DNA from: Parasporobacterium sp.
GTDB taxonomy: Bacteria; Bacillota; Clostridia; Lachnospirales; Lachnospiraceae
DNA: 64,000 bases
NCBI GenBank assembly: GCA_017459985.1
Contig: JAFUBX010000120.1
Location: 1 to 64,000, forward strand
Direction: 5' to 3'
In this document: positions 33,704 through 46,196 of the stretch, one piece after another
How the letters are laid out: the number at the start of each line of letters is the position of its first letter
Position numbering within the stretch: the first letter of the stretch is position 1
Notes under the pieces: generated by a model
What the model was told of the DNA's origin: nothing
Database searches by the model: none
What the model saw: the letters and a program-made list of their open reading frames with translations, nothing else
Translations under genes and position numbers: made by a program

Positions 33704-33742
33704 CCTTATGATATTTGGAATTTTTCACAAGGTGGTGATGTT

Positions 33743-36328
<2,586 letters not shown>

Positions 36329-36381
36329 TCTGCGGATCGCGTAAAGATCATCACAACAGACAATCACCACAGACAATCACA

Positions 36382-36424
36382 AAAGACAGCTGTCCTGCCG
36401 AAACTGCAGGCGGCTGTCTTTCCT
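36382..36424. terminator. Bidirectional terminator between clpB and a convergent gene
   Basis: AAAGACAGC (36382-36390) pairs with GCTGTCTTT (36413-36421) and the inner CCTGC with GCAGG. A/T runs on both sides let it act on both strands, which fits its place between the plus-strand clpB and the minus-strand gene at 36452. Confidence 0.8.
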
Positions 36425-36451
36425 GTAAGCAGAGACATTCCGGCAGGCAGA

Positions 36452-36850
36452 TCATTCGGTATAGCTTTTTTTAATGGCGGAGAAGATAAAGATCCCGGGG
36501 ATCAGGATGCCGATGCCGGCCTCGATCAGGAGGTTTCCGTAGAGGATTCCGTTAAAAAGAGAGAGGACAATGGATGCCAGACACAGAAGGATCGAGATTT
36601 CCGGAAGGCGGATCACAACGGCGGAATTGGTGCGCCGGTTATAACTGCGCACGCCGCTGATCCCGGAAATGAAGTTCAGGATCGCGCTGATCAAAGCAGC
36701 CGCTGCGCAGATCAGCGTCAGTACGGGCAGTGCACCGGGAGAATCATATCGTTCCAGCGTCACGAGAACTGTCAGGAGGATCAGTCCTGCGCCTGAGAAG
36801 AGCATCAGGATACTGGAAACCGTAAAAAAGACACTTCTTGCAGTTCCCAT
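36452..36850 (-). CDS. Small four-helix membrane protein, function unknown
   Basis: 132 residues from ATG at 36850 with AGAGG upstream; an upstream in-frame ATG at 36973 would run through the promoter and into rarA. Four predicted membrane helices (about 8-30, 40-62, 82-100, 106-126) with a basic loop YNRRTNSAVVIRLPE in the middle. No family recognised. It is transcribed alone and convergent to clpB. Confidence 0.65.
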   Translation of the reverse strand: MGTARSVFFTVSSILMLFSGAGLILLTVLVTLERYDSPGALPVLTLICAAAALISAILNFISGISGVRSYNRRTNSAVVIRLPEISILLCLASIVLSLFNGILYGNLLIEAGIGILIPGIFIFSAIKKSYTE

Positions 36851-36880
36851 AAAAACCTCTTTAAAAAAAATGTTAAATCT

Positions 36881-36909
36881 ATTATAGTAAATGAGATATC
36901 GTGTGTAAA
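36881..36909 (-). promoter_or_regulatory. Minus-strand promoter TTTACA-N17-TATAAT
   Basis: Read on the minus strand: -35 at 36909-36904, consensus -10 at 36886-36881, 17-base spacing, 30 bases before the small membrane protein start. It overlaps the 5' end region of rarA on the other strand. Confidence 0.72.
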
Positions 36910-36924
36910 GATTTGGATGAGGAA

Positions 36925-38244
36925 ATGGATCTTTTTGAGTATGCCCATCAGAACCGAATAAAGCAGGAAGCACCGCTGGCTTCCCGGATGCGGCCGGAGA
37001 CCCTGGAGGAATTCCGTGGGCAGAAACATATCCTGTCCGAGGGCAGTCATTTATACAGATCCATCAAGGCGGACCGGTTATCCTCCGTTATTTTTTACGG
37101 TCCCAGCGGAACCGGAAAGACTACGCTGGCACGGGTGATCGCCAATGCGACTGCGGCGGATTTCCGGCAGATCAACGCCACCATTGCCGGGAAAAAGGAT
37201 ATGGTGGAGATCGTGGAGCAGGCCAAACTCACCAGGGCGGGATACGGAAGGAAAACCATTCTGTTTATTGACGAGATCCATCGGTTCAATAAGGCGCAGC
37301 AGGATTATCTGCTTCCCTTTGTAGAAGACGGAACCGTGACACTGATCGGTGCCACGACGGAGAATCCGTATTTTGAAGTCAACGGGGCGCTGATCTCCCG
37401 GTCCACGATCTATGAATTAAGACCCCTGGAACGGGAGGATATCAGGGAGATTATCCTCAAAGCCGTCCAGGATAAGGAAAAGGGAATGGGATCCTACCAT
37501 GCGGTGATGGATGAGGACGCGGCGGATTTTCTGGCGGATTACTCCGGCGGAGATGCCCGGATCGCCCTGAACGCTGTGGAGCTGGCCGTTCTCACCACCC
37601 CTCCCGGTGTGGATGGGATCCGGATCACAACAGCTGTCATCGAGGAATGCGTACAGAAAAAGAACCTGCGGTATGATAAAAACGGAGACAATCATTATGA
37701 CACGATCTCCGCCTTTATCAAGAGCATGCGGGGATCCGACCCGGATGCAGCCGTATATTATCTGGCCAAGATGCTGTATGCCGGGGAGGATGTGAATTTT
37801 ATCGCCCGGCGGATCATGATCTGCGCTGCGGAGGATGTGGGCTGCGCGGATCCCAGAGCCCTGCAGGTGGCCGTTGCCGCCCAGCAGGCGGTGCATGTGC
37901 TGGGCATGCCGGAAGCCAGGATTCCGCTGGCAGAGGCTGTCGTCTACGTAGCCGGTGCGCCAAAGAGCAATTCCGCGGTTATGGCGATTGACCGGGCCAT
38001 GCAGATCGTAGAGACCACCGATATCCGGGATGTCCCGTCCCATCTGAAGGATGCGCATTACAAGGGAGCGAAGAATCTGGATCACGGGACGAATTACCAG
38101 TATGCCCATGCATTTCCGGAACATTATGTGAAACAGCAGTATCTGCCGGATGAACTGGTGGGTACGGTGATCTATGAACCCGGAACGCTTGGATATGAGA
38201 AGAATATGAAAGACAGACTGGAACGCTTAAGGAACCGGGAATGA
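36925..38244 (+). CDS. rarA: Replication-associated recombination protein RarA (MgsA)
   Basis: 439 residues from ATG 36925, giving the family's usual N-terminus MDLFEYAHQN; a GTG at 36901 is in frame but would add residues not typical of the family. AAA ATPase with GPSGTGKTTLARVIAN, LFIDEIHRFNKAQQD, sensor ATTENP and a C-terminal tetramerisation domain (DLDHGTNYQYAH-type ending KNLDHGTNYQYAHAFP). It acts at stalled replication forks with SSB. Its stop overlaps the start of the next gene by 4 bases. Confidence 0.94.
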   Translation: MDLFEYAHQNRIKQEAPLASRMRPETLEEFRGQKHILSEGSHLYRSIKADRLSSVIFYGPSGTGKTTLARVIANATAADFRQINATIAGKKDMVEIVEQAKLTRAGYGRKTILFIDEIHRFNKAQQDYLLPFVEDGTVTLIGATTENPYFEVNGALISRSTIYELRPLEREDIREIILKAVQDKEKGMGSYHAVMDEDAADFLADYSGGDARIALNAVELAVLTTPPGVDGIRITTAVIEECVQKKNLRYDKNGDNHYDTISAFIKSMRGSDPDAAVYYLAKMLYAGEDVNFIARRIMICAAEDVGCADPRALQVAVAAQQAVHVLGMPEARIPLAEAVVYVAGAPKSNSAVMAIDRAMQIVETTDIRDVPSHLKDAHYKGAKNLDHGTNYQYAHAFPEHYVKQQYLPDELVGTVIYEPGTLGYEKNMKDRLERLRNRE

Positions 38245-41200
38245 GTGAATTGTTGTATGATGCCCTGATGCTGGGACGCAATAAAAAGGTTGCGGCGGAA
38301 GAATACCAGGTGGCAACCGGCAGAAAGCAGAGCGCGGCATTTAGTACAAAAGAAGAGCAGATTAATATTTCCAACGTCATCTCCGATGGCGAATTTTCTG
38401 TGCATTTGTTTCAGACGGTTCCGGGATATATTGAAATCGAAGTGTTCTGCGAGGACAATTTCCTGATCTTTGACCGGAAAGTGATCAATACCGATGAATT
38501 CCAGAATGGACAGTTTGAATTCAAGTTTATGCTGATCTCTGACCGGCTTCATAACGGACGCAACTGTACCGCCATTTCCTTCCGCACTTCCAGTCAGACC
38601 ATCGAAGTGCCGGTCAATATCGATAACCGGATCCGGGTTCGGATCGGAGAGGGCAACCCGAGAGAGCGGATCTTCCGGCTGATGAAGTCCCTTCTGAAAT
38701 TGCAGATCGGCCAGAGTGAACAGTGGGAGTGGGCGAAGGAAAGTCAGGAACTGTTAAATGAGATCCCCGGCGAGGATGAGGTCTCTTTATACCTGATGCT
38801 TTATAAGGCCCAGGTCTTTATTACCGGCGGAGATGATGTTCATGCCCGGAATTACATCGAGCATGTGGGAACCCAGATTCCCAAACTGGAAAAGAAAAAC
38901 TACGATATCTACTGCTATTTTATTTATCTTGCAAGCCTTTATGAGGAACTGGAAGGAGTCGCCAACTTTGCGGCTCCCGGAAGCTGCGTCACAGAACTGA
39001 GGGCCAAGGGCAACCGCAAAAGCCGCCGCGTCCAGCCTGCGGCGAACGCTAATATTATGGATATGAGCGCCCTGCAGAAGGTTCAGTGGGTCTATGATCA
39101 CAATCCGAGCTGGTGGATTCTCTGGATCCTGTTTTATATGGATCCGGATTACCGGTTTGATCCGGAAGCAAGACTTAGGAAAATGCAGGAAATGTTTTAC
39201 GAATATTCCTGCACCAGTCCATTTCTGTATCTGGAGGCATTCCGGATCATCCGGGAGAATCCGCAGCTTGTGAAAGAGGCGGATGCGTTTCTGATCCATG
39301 TGCTTCATTTTGCGGCAAAGAATGAATGTTTGGACCGGGAGACTTCCGAACAGATGGCGGAGGTGCTGCTGTCTTCAAAGGAAAGCAGCCTGTCCCTGCC
39401 GGAAACGAAGATCGCCTGTGAGGTGTTCCGGAAGGCATACCAGCAGTTCAAAGGCGTCCGGGTTCTGAAGGAACTGTGCTATCTTCTGATCGATGCGGAT
39501 GACAGGGATCTGAGTTCTCACACCTATTTTGAGCAGGTGATCCGGAACAAGGAAACGGACGAGCTTTTCTATGATTATTACATTTATACCCTGGATCAGT
39601 CGGAGATGAATCAGATCGATCCTTCGGTCATGCAGTATTTTCTTGAGCATACAGAGCTGTTATATGAATACAAAGCCTATATGTATGCCAATATCATTGC
39701 GAATAAATACTATGACCAGGAAAGCTACAGGAAGGGGATCGAACAGATCCTGAGGTTTGCCGAACATGAAACTGCCCAGGGCCATAATAATGAAGTCCTT
39801 GCCGTGATCTACAAAGAGATCCTGGAAAACGGCCTGCTGACCCGCGTGATGAAGGACAATCTGTTCGATATTGTCTGCACCCGGGGAATCTGCTGTGAAA
39901 ACGAGCGGATGCGGAGCGTCCTTGTCTTTCATAAGGAACTGCAGGTTTATCAGGAAAGCGGACTGAAAAACAAAAAAGCTTATATCCGGATCTATTCTTC
40001 CGATGCCCTGATCCTGTTTAAGGACGATACGGGGAATATTTACTATAATGTGGATTATACGGTAAATCAGCTGCTGGATACGAAGGAGTATATCGATCTT
40101 TGCATCAAAGACGTGCGGATCAATCAATACATGCTTCTGGGGGATACTTTCCCGATCCTGCGGGCATATAAACCCGCACCGGAGATCCTGGAGTATTTTA
40201 CCTCCCACCGTATGGCAGGGCAGTTCCGCCGGGGATATGAACAGGAGCTCCTGGCAAAGGTGATCGCGTATTATGTGAAAAATTCCCGGGATGAGCAGGT
40301 ACATGACGCGCTTTTGAAATTCAGGGAATTTGAATTGTCGCCGGAGAGCCGGGGACAGCTGATCCGGATCATGCTGGAACGCAATCTGTATGACGATGCC
40401 TTTGAAGAGATCCGGGAATACGGTTCCTGCGGACTGGAAAAGGAAGATTTCGCCAGACTGGCCAACGGATATATTTTCATGCATGGCATGATGGAGGATC
40501 CGTTGTTGACCCGTATCTGCGAGACCGGATACCAGGCCGACGGATTTGATGAAAAGATCTTCAACTACCTGTATCTGTATTATGACGGCGGTCTGGAGAC
40601 TCTGATCGATCTGTACCGGTCCTGCCGGGCTTACCATAAGGATGCAGTTCCTGTGGCAGAACGGATCTTATGGAAATCCATCAATACAGGTGAGCATCCG
40701 GCAGTGGTTTCCAGAATCATCCTGCAGTATTATGAGGAAGGACAGAACCGGAACCTGGTCAGAAAATATCTGGAATTTCGCTCCGGCGTCTATCTGTACG
40801 GCCTGATGAAAGGCAGTGCTGACGAGGTCAGTCAGGACACGGAATTCTTCGAAATAATGGAAAAGGAACTGGCCAGAGGATACTCCTTTGCGGATGACGC
40901 GCTGGCGGCTTTTCTGCTCTGGAGAATGGAATCCCGGGAATTGGAGGAACGGCAGATCCGGGTGGCGGAGAAGGTCCTGAAGGATCTGGTCCGTCGGGGG
41001 AAGATGCTGGAGGAATTCAAATCCTTTGCCCGGTATTTTCCGTTGCCATCCACCCTCGCGAATAATATAATCATATCTGCGTTTTCCGAGAACCCCGGAG
41101 AGAAGCCCATGATCGCCTACGAGATCACCGGCTCCGGGCATCGCAGAAACGGCGTAGAGGAGATGGAGGAAATCTTCCGGCGGTGCTATGTTAAGTACTT

Positions 41201-41414
41201 TACCTTGTTCTATGGAGAAAAGGTGGTGTTTTCCATGGACGGAAAGGAAAATACCGAGGTGCGTTATTCGGATCTGTATATCAGCAGGGACGGCTCCCGC
41301 TATGCCGCTCTGGATGATATCATCCGGCGGAAGGAACAGCAGGATATGGACGGATTCCGGGAATCCGCGAAGGAATTTTTTATTAAGGAGAAACTGATCG
41401 AACGGTTATTGTAA
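38241..41414 (+). CDS. DUF5717 large helical-repeat protein
   Basis: 1057 residues. An N-terminal beta-rich part (about 40-140; FSVHLFQTVPGYIEIEVFCED ... VPVNIDNRIRVRIGEG) is followed by about 800 residues of helical, TPR-like repeats and a short beta-rich end (MIAYEITGSGH ... VVFSMDGKENTEVRYSDLYI). No signal peptide or membrane helix. This fits the DUF5717 family, known from Lachnospiraceae and relatives and uncharacterised. It lies 2 bases before a DUF5716 Hsp70-like gene and overlaps rarA by 4. A scaffold working with the Hsp70-like protein is inferred. Confidence 0.75.
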   Translation: MSELLYDALMLGRNKKVAAEEYQVATGRKQSAAFSTKEEQINISNVISDGEFSVHLFQTVPGYIEIEVFCEDNFLIFDRKVINTDEFQNGQFEFKFMLISDRLHNGRNCTAISFRTSSQTIEVPVNIDNRIRVRIGEGNPRERIFRLMKSLLKLQIGQSEQWEWAKESQELLNEIPGEDEVSLYLMLYKAQVFITGGDDVHARNYIEHVGTQIPKLEKKNYDIYCYFIYLASLYEELEGVANFAAPGSCVTELRAKGNRKSRRVQPAANANIMDMSALQKVQWVYDHNPSWWILWILFYMDPDYRFDPEARLRKMQEMFYEYSCTSPFLYLEAFRIIRENPQLVKEADAFLIHVLHFAAKNECLDRETSEQMAEVLLSSKESSLSLPETKIACEVFRKAYQQFKGVRVLKELCYLLIDADDRDLSSHTYFEQVIRNKETDELFYDYYIYTLDQSEMNQIDPSVMQYFLEHTELLYEYKAYMYANIIANKYYDQESYRKGIEQILRFAEHETAQGHNNEVLAVIYKEILENGLLTRVMKDNLFDIVCTRGICCENERMRSVLVFHKELQVYQESGLKNKKAYIRIYSSDALILFKDDTGNIYYNVDYTVNQLLDTKEYIDLCIKDVRINQYMLLGDTFPILRAYKPAPEILEYFTSHRMAGQFRRGYEQELLAKVIAYYVKNSRDEQVHDALLKFREFELSPESRGQLIRIMLERNLYDDAFEEIREYGSCGLEKEDFARLANGYIFMHGMMEDPLLTRICETGYQADGFDEKIFNYLYLYYDGGLETLIDLYRSCRAYHKDAVPVAERILWKSINTGEHPAVVSRIILQYYEEGQNRNLVRKYLEFRSGVYLYGLMKGSADEVSQDTEFFEIMEKELARGYSFADDALAAFLLWRMESRELEERQIRVAEKVLKDLVRRGKMLEEFKSFARYFPLPSTLANNIIISAFSENPGEKPMIAYEITGSGHRRNGVEEMEEIFRRCYVKYFTLFYGEKVVFSMDGKENTEVRYSDLYISRDGSRYAALDDIIRRKEQQDMDGFRESAKEFFIKEKLIERLL

Positions 41415-41416
41415 CG

Positions 41417-42685
41417 ATGGCAGGCAAAGGATTGACGATTGGAATTGATTATAATGATCAGTATTGCCAGGCATGCTATTTCAGTGAACGGCATGGCAGG
41501 CCGGAGTCTGTTTCCGGAGGGACCGATGTGCTCAGATATCTGATCCCTTCGGTGCTATGCTATGATCCGGCAGCACAGGAATGGACCATCGGCAACGCAG
41601 CCCTCAGGATTGCGGACAATCCGGGGATCCTGGTATTCCGGGAACTGTTTCAGCATGTGTTCTCCGGACAGACCGTAAGGGTGGAGGACCGGGAATACAA
41701 CTATACACAGCTTCTGGCGGTCTATTTCGGAAAGCTCCTGGAGTTCATCCAGATCAGGACCTCTGTCATGGGTGTGGACAGCATCACAGTTACCATGAAA
41801 TCCGTGAACCGCCAGATCAAGGAGACTCTCGAAGAAGTGTTTGAGATCCTTAAGGTTCCGGCCGGGAAGGTCCGGCTCCTGAGTGCCTCGGAAAGCTTCG
41901 GATATTATATCATGAGTGAGGATCCGAAACTGTGGCAGGACGGGGCGCTGATGTTTGACTTCAGCTCCGGGGGATTCTTTGTCAAACAGCTGAATATCCG
42001 GTTTGATAAGGATCAGCCTCTGGTATATATCAATGAGTATGATTTTTCCGGAGACTTTTCCGTCGATCATCTTGCCAGTGAAGTCCTGAGAAATCAGATG
42101 GACCTGAAGATCTCCAATTTGTATCTGGACCTGATCGCCAAGGGAAACCAATCCAGCGTCTATTTCACAGGAGAGGGATTTGACGAGCAGTGGTTTACGG
42201 CGACTTTGAACAATATCTCCGGAAGCCGCAGGGCATTCAAGGGAAATAATATTTATGTCAAGGGGGCCTGCATTGCAGGGCATATGAATCCGGATGCCGG
42301 GGCATTCCCCATTATCTGCAAAGGGAGAACCCGGGCGGACATTTCGGTCCTGGCCTGGGACAATGGGGAGCAGACACAGATCCTGCTTTCGCCCGCGGCG
42401 GTGGAGTGGTATGATGCCGGGTATCTTGGGGATTTCATTCTGGAAAATGAGAAACAGATCCAGTTTCAGATCCATTCCATTGTGTCCGGCGCGGATTCGA
42501 GCCTGGGGATGGATCTTTCCACCTTCCCGGAGCGGCCGCCCAAAACAACAAGGATACAGATCGAGATCCGCTACAGCAGTGAATATGAATGCGAGATCCT
42601 GATCACGGACAAGGGATTCGGGGATTTTTATCCGGACAGGGGAACCGTGGTTTCCCGGAAATTCAGTCTGGAAGGGTATATTTAA
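41417..42685 (+). CDS. DUF5716 Hsp70/actin-fold protein
   Basis: 422 residues. GLTIGIDYNDQYCQACYF matches the phosphate-1 loop of the actin/Hsp70 ATPase fold (normally GIDLGTT), ALMFDFSSGGFFV the phosphate-2 loop (normally DLGGGT) and VYFTGEGFDEQWF the adenosine region (normally GGSSRIP). The Gly-rich loops are altered, so ATP binding may be weak or lost. The last about 110 residues are a beta-rich domain where Hsp70 has its substrate domain. It lies between DUF5717 and a small helical protein, all within a few bases; the trio probably forms one machine of unknown purpose. Confidence 0.75.
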   Translation: MAGKGLTIGIDYNDQYCQACYFSERHGRPESVSGGTDVLRYLIPSVLCYDPAAQEWTIGNAALRIADNPGILVFRELFQHVFSGQTVRVEDREYNYTQLLAVYFGKLLEFIQIRTSVMGVDSITVTMKSVNRQIKETLEEVFEILKVPAGKVRLLSASESFGYYIMSEDPKLWQDGALMFDFSSGGFFVKQLNIRFDKDQPLVYINEYDFSGDFSVDHLASEVLRNQMDLKISNLYLDLIAKGNQSSVYFTGEGFDEQWFTATLNNISGSRRAFKGNNIYVKGACIAGHMNPDAGAFPIICKGRTRADISVLAWDNGEQTQILLSPAAVEWYDAGYLGDFILENEKQIQFQIHSIVSGADSSLGMDLSTFPERPPKTTRIQIEIRYSSEYECEILITDKGFGDFYPDRGTVVSRKFSLEGYI

Positions 42686-42688
42686 CAG

Positions 42689-43486
42689 ATGCTGACTGCA
42701 ACCAAACAATCGATAACCGGATACTGGATCGAGCCTCTGAAGAAGAACATTTATTCTCTGGAGGAGATCAATTATTTTCTGTACCATCACATTGATCTGG
42801 TTTACAGAGAGTTTTTCAATGAGCAGCTGTTCGACTATATAGAAAAGGAACTGCAGCAGCCTGTCATGGCGGACGATCTGAGAAAGATTGCGGAACGAAA
42901 GGGAGACACCGGGGAATTTGTCCGATATCTTCTGAATGAGTCCTATTATTATAACAGCCGGGAGCTGGCGGAGATCTCCGGTTTGGTTGCCGCCATCGAT
43001 ACTATGGGACAGGCAGAGCGGTTTAAGATCCAGGGGGATTCCTGGTATAAGTCCGGACAGCTTGAATCGGCGCTGCGGTGTTATCTTGAAGCCCTGAAAT
43101 ACCGTGGGACCGAAGATGTGGGAGATGCGTTTTATGCCAGAGTGTCCTATGCCATCGGAACAATTTACGCCATGCAGTTTATGTGCAAAAGCGCGAATAC
43201 CTTCTTCTCCTATGCCTATGATCTGTCTCCGGATCCGGCGTTTGCCAGGGCGTGCCTGTATATGAGCATACTGGCCGGGGATGATGAGGAGCTGCTGTCT
43301 TCCATTGTGAAGTACAAGGTCAGTGACGACTATTTGGATACCATTAAGGAACGGGTCGCCGCCACACGGGCGGAGATCGAAGCCTCGGATGAGATGCGGG
43401 ACTTCTCCGGGAATCTGGAACACAGCGAATATGCGGAGGAACTTCTGCAATTGTGGAAAAACAAGTATTATACAATGCTGAAATAA
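42689..43486 (+). CDS. Helical TPR-like protein of the DUF5716/5717 operon
   Basis: 265 residues, all helical by eye, with a TPR-like stretch at about 105-200 (AERFKIQGDSWYKSGQLESALRCY and similar). I recognise no named family. It starts 3 bases after the Hsp70-like gene and ends 22 bases before valS. The N-terminal half (YWIEPLKKNIYSLEEINYFLYHHIDL) looks like a conserved recognition module. Partner of the DUF5716/5717 pair by position. Confidence 0.65.
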   Translation: MLTATKQSITGYWIEPLKKNIYSLEEINYFLYHHIDLVYREFFNEQLFDYIEKELQQPVMADDLRKIAERKGDTGEFVRYLLNESYYYNSRELAEISGLVAAIDTMGQAERFKIQGDSWYKSGQLESALRCYLEALKYRGTEDVGDAFYARVSYAIGTIYAMQFMCKSANTFFSYAYDLSPDPAFARACLYMSILAGDDEELLSSIVKYKVSDDYLDTIKERVAATRAEIEASDEMRDFSGNLEHSEYAEELLQLWKNKYYTMLK

Positions 43487-43508
43487 ATGAAAAAGGAAAT
43501 GAATTGTA

Positions 43509-46166
43509 ATGAAAGAACTTGCCAAAACCTATAATCCAAAGGAGATTGAACAGAAAATCTACGATAACTGGCTGGAACAGAAGTATTTTCATGCATCCTG
43601 CGATGAAAATAAAAAGCCATTTACCATCGTGATGCCGCCTCCGAATATCACAGGACAGCTGCATATGGGTCATGCGCTCAATAATACCCTGCAGGACATC
43701 GTGATCCGGCAGAAACGGATGCAGGGCTATGACGCCCTGTGGCAGCCGGGGTGTGATCACGCATCCATCGCGACGGAGGTCAAGATCATTGAAAGCCTGA
43801 AGAAGGAAGGCATTGACAAGCATGATCTGGGCAGAGAAAAATTTCTGGAAAAAGCCTGGCAGTGGAAGGAAGAATACGGCGGCCGGATAGTAAATCAGCT
43901 GAAGAAACTGGGATCCTCCGCGGACTGGGACCGGGAACGGTTTACCATGGATGAAGGCCTGTCCCGGGCAGTTCTGGAAGTCTTTATCAAAATGTATGAG
44001 AAGGGCCTGATCTACAAGGGAACGAAGATCATCAACTGGTGCCCGATGTGCCAGACGACGGTGTCCGACGCGGAAGTGGAACATAAAGATACGAAGGGCC
44101 ATTTCTGGCATATCAATTATCCGATCAAAGGAGAGGACCGCTGTATCGAGATCGCGACGACCCGGCCGGAAACCATGTTGGGAGATACGGCTGTTGTTGT
44201 ACATCCGGATGATGACCGGTATAAGGATCTGATCGGCAAAACCGCCATTCTTCCCATCGTGAACCGGGAGCTTCCGATTATCGCGGATACTTATATCGAT
44301 ATGGAAGTGGGGACCGGAGCGATGAAAGTGACGCCGGCCCACGATCCCAATGACTTTGAACTGGGCAGACGATATGGCCTGGAGGAGATCTGCGTCTTTA
44401 CCGATGACGGATATATCAATGAACAGGGCGGCAAATATCAGGGAATGTCCACAATGGAATGCCGCAAGGCCATTGTAAAGGAACTGGAAGAGCTGGGGCT
44501 CCTGGTGAAAGTAAAGGAATACGAGCACAGCGTCGGTCATCACGACCGCTGCGGATGTATCATCGAACCCATGATCAAACAGCAGTGGTTTGTCAAAATG
44601 GACGAACTGATCAAGCCGGCGATCAAAGCCGTTGATGAAGGGGAAGTCCGGCTGATCCCTGCCCGTATGAGCAAACTGTATCACAACTGGACAGATAATA
44701 TCCGTGACTGGTGTATTTCCAGACAGCTGTGGTGGGGACATCGGATTCCGGCCTATTACTGCGACAGCTGCGGACATATGGTGGTTGCCCGGGAATGCCC
44801 GGATCAGTGTCCGTCCTGTCAGGGCACATCCTTCCATCAGGATGAGGATTGCCTGGATACCTGGTTTTCTTCCGCACTGTGGCCCTTCAGTACGTTGGGC
44901 TGGCCGGATGAGACTCCGGAGCTGAAGCATTTTTATCCGACCAATCTGCTGATCACCGGATACGATATTATCTTTTTCTGGGTGATCCGTATGATCTTTT
45001 CCGGCTACGAGCAGATGGGAGAACGGCCCTTTGACGCGGTGCTGTTCACCGGTCTTGTCCGGGATGATCAGGGACGGAAGATGAGCAAGTCTCTCGGCAA
45101 CGGCATTGATCCGCTGGAGGTCATCGATAAGTACGGCGCGGATGCGCTCCGGTTTACGCTGGTGACCGGAAACGCCCCTGGAAATGACATGCGTTTTTAC
45201 TGGGAGCGGGTCGAGGCAAACCGCAACTTTGCCAATAAGATCTGGAACGCGTCCCGGTTTATCCTGATGAATATGCCGGAGGAAGGGGTATCCTTTACGA
45301 ATACGGACGCCCTGACGGATGCGGATAAATGGATCCTGTCCAAAGCAAATCAGCTGATCCGTGTGGTTACGGAGAACATGGACAAATATGAGATCGGCAT
45401 GGCAGCAGACAAACTTTATGAGTTTATCTGGGATGAGCTGTGTGACTGGTACATCGAGATGGTAAAGCCAAGACTTCGGGGAGAGGACGAGGACAGCCGG
45501 CAGGCAGCGCTTTATACTCTGCAGACGGTGCTGATGATCTCTCTGAAACTGCTGCATCCGTATATGCCCTTCGTGACGGAGGCGATTTACGGCTCCCTGC
45601 AGCCGCTGGCCAGCGACCGGTATCCGGAGGAATCTATTATGATTTCCACGTGGCCGGAGTATGATGCCTCCATGGATTACGGGGCGGAACAGGCCCGGAC
45701 AGAACTGATCAAGGAAGCCGTCCGCGGGATCCGGAATGTCCGGTCCGGTATGAATGTGCCACTGTCCCGCAAAGCCAAAGTGTATGTTGTGTCGGATTCC
45801 GAAACGATCCGGGATACCTTTGAAAAGGGCCGGGAGTTCTTTGCAACCCTTGCAAAAGCCAGCGAAGTTTCGGTTCAGGAAAGCCAGGAAGGAATTTCAA
45901 AAGATGCCTTGTCAGTTCAGTTAGCTGGTGCTACTATATACATTCCATTGGAAGATCTTGTGGATATTGACAAGGAGATCGAAAGACTGACCGCAGAGAA
46001 AGAGCGCCTGGAGGGGGAACTGAAGCGCGTGAACGGCATGCTTTCCAATGAACGGTTCCTGTCCAAAGCCCCCGAGTCCAAGGTACAGGAAGAACAGGCA
46101 AAGAAAGAGAAATACGAAAAGATGATGGAGCAGGTGGAAAGCCAGCTGGCATCACTGAGAAAATAA
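43509..46166 (+). CDS. valS: Valyl-tRNA synthetase
   Basis: 885 residues, normal for ValS. PPNITGQLHMGHAL (HIGH motif), the editing domain (TTRPETMLGDTAV), GRKMSKSLGNGIDP (KMSKS), and the C-terminal coiled coil (IERLTAEKERLEGEL) that contacts tRNA. Charges tRNA-Val in the cytoplasm. No T-box leader is visible in the short gap before it, so it is expressed with the upstream genes. Confidence 0.98.
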   Translation: MKELAKTYNPKEIEQKIYDNWLEQKYFHASCDENKKPFTIVMPPPNITGQLHMGHALNNTLQDIVIRQKRMQGYDALWQPGCDHASIATEVKIIESLKKEGIDKHDLGREKFLEKAWQWKEEYGGRIVNQLKKLGSSADWDRERFTMDEGLSRAVLEVFIKMYEKGLIYKGTKIINWCPMCQTTVSDAEVEHKDTKGHFWHINYPIKGEDRCIEIATTRPETMLGDTAVVVHPDDDRYKDLIGKTAILPIVNRELPIIADTYIDMEVGTGAMKVTPAHDPNDFELGRRYGLEEICVFTDDGYINEQGGKYQGMSTMECRKAIVKELEELGLLVKVKEYEHSVGHHDRCGCIIEPMIKQQWFVKMDELIKPAIKAVDEGEVRLIPARMSKLYHNWTDNIRDWCISRQLWWGHRIPAYYCDSCGHMVVARECPDQCPSCQGTSFHQDEDCLDTWFSSALWPFSTLGWPDETPELKHFYPTNLLITGYDIIFFWVIRMIFSGYEQMGERPFDAVLFTGLVRDDQGRKMSKSLGNGIDPLEVIDKYGADALRFTLVTGNAPGNDMRFYWERVEANRNFANKIWNASRFILMNMPEEGVSFTNTDALTDADKWILSKANQLIRVVTENMDKYEIGMAADKLYEFIWDELCDWYIEMVKPRLRGEDEDSRQAALYTLQTVLMISLKLLHPYMPFVTEAIYGSLQPLASDRYPEESIMISTWPEYDASMDYGAEQARTELIKEAVRGIRNVRSGMNVPLSRKAKVYVVSDSETIRDTFEKGREFFATLAKASEVSVQESQEGISKDALSVQLAGATIYIPLEDLVDIDKEIERLTAEKERLEGELKRVNGMLSNERFLSKAPESKVQEEQAKKEKYEKMMEQVESQLASLRK

Positions 46167-46196
46167 GAGATATTCGTAAAAGATAAGAGGGATAAG

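Noticed and set aside
36851-36973. N-terminal extension of the small minus-strand membrane protein
   Set aside because: The longer frame would run through its own consensus promoter and into rarA. The start at 36850 has a ribosome binding site.
41555-43525. Long minus-strand open frame of 656 codons
   Set aside because: It is the antisense of DUF5716 and its neighbour, whose plus-strand reading frames have good starts and family matches. GC-biased third positions leave the opposite strand open.
43344-45557. Long minus-strand open frame of 737 codons
   Set aside because: Antisense of valS, a certain gene.
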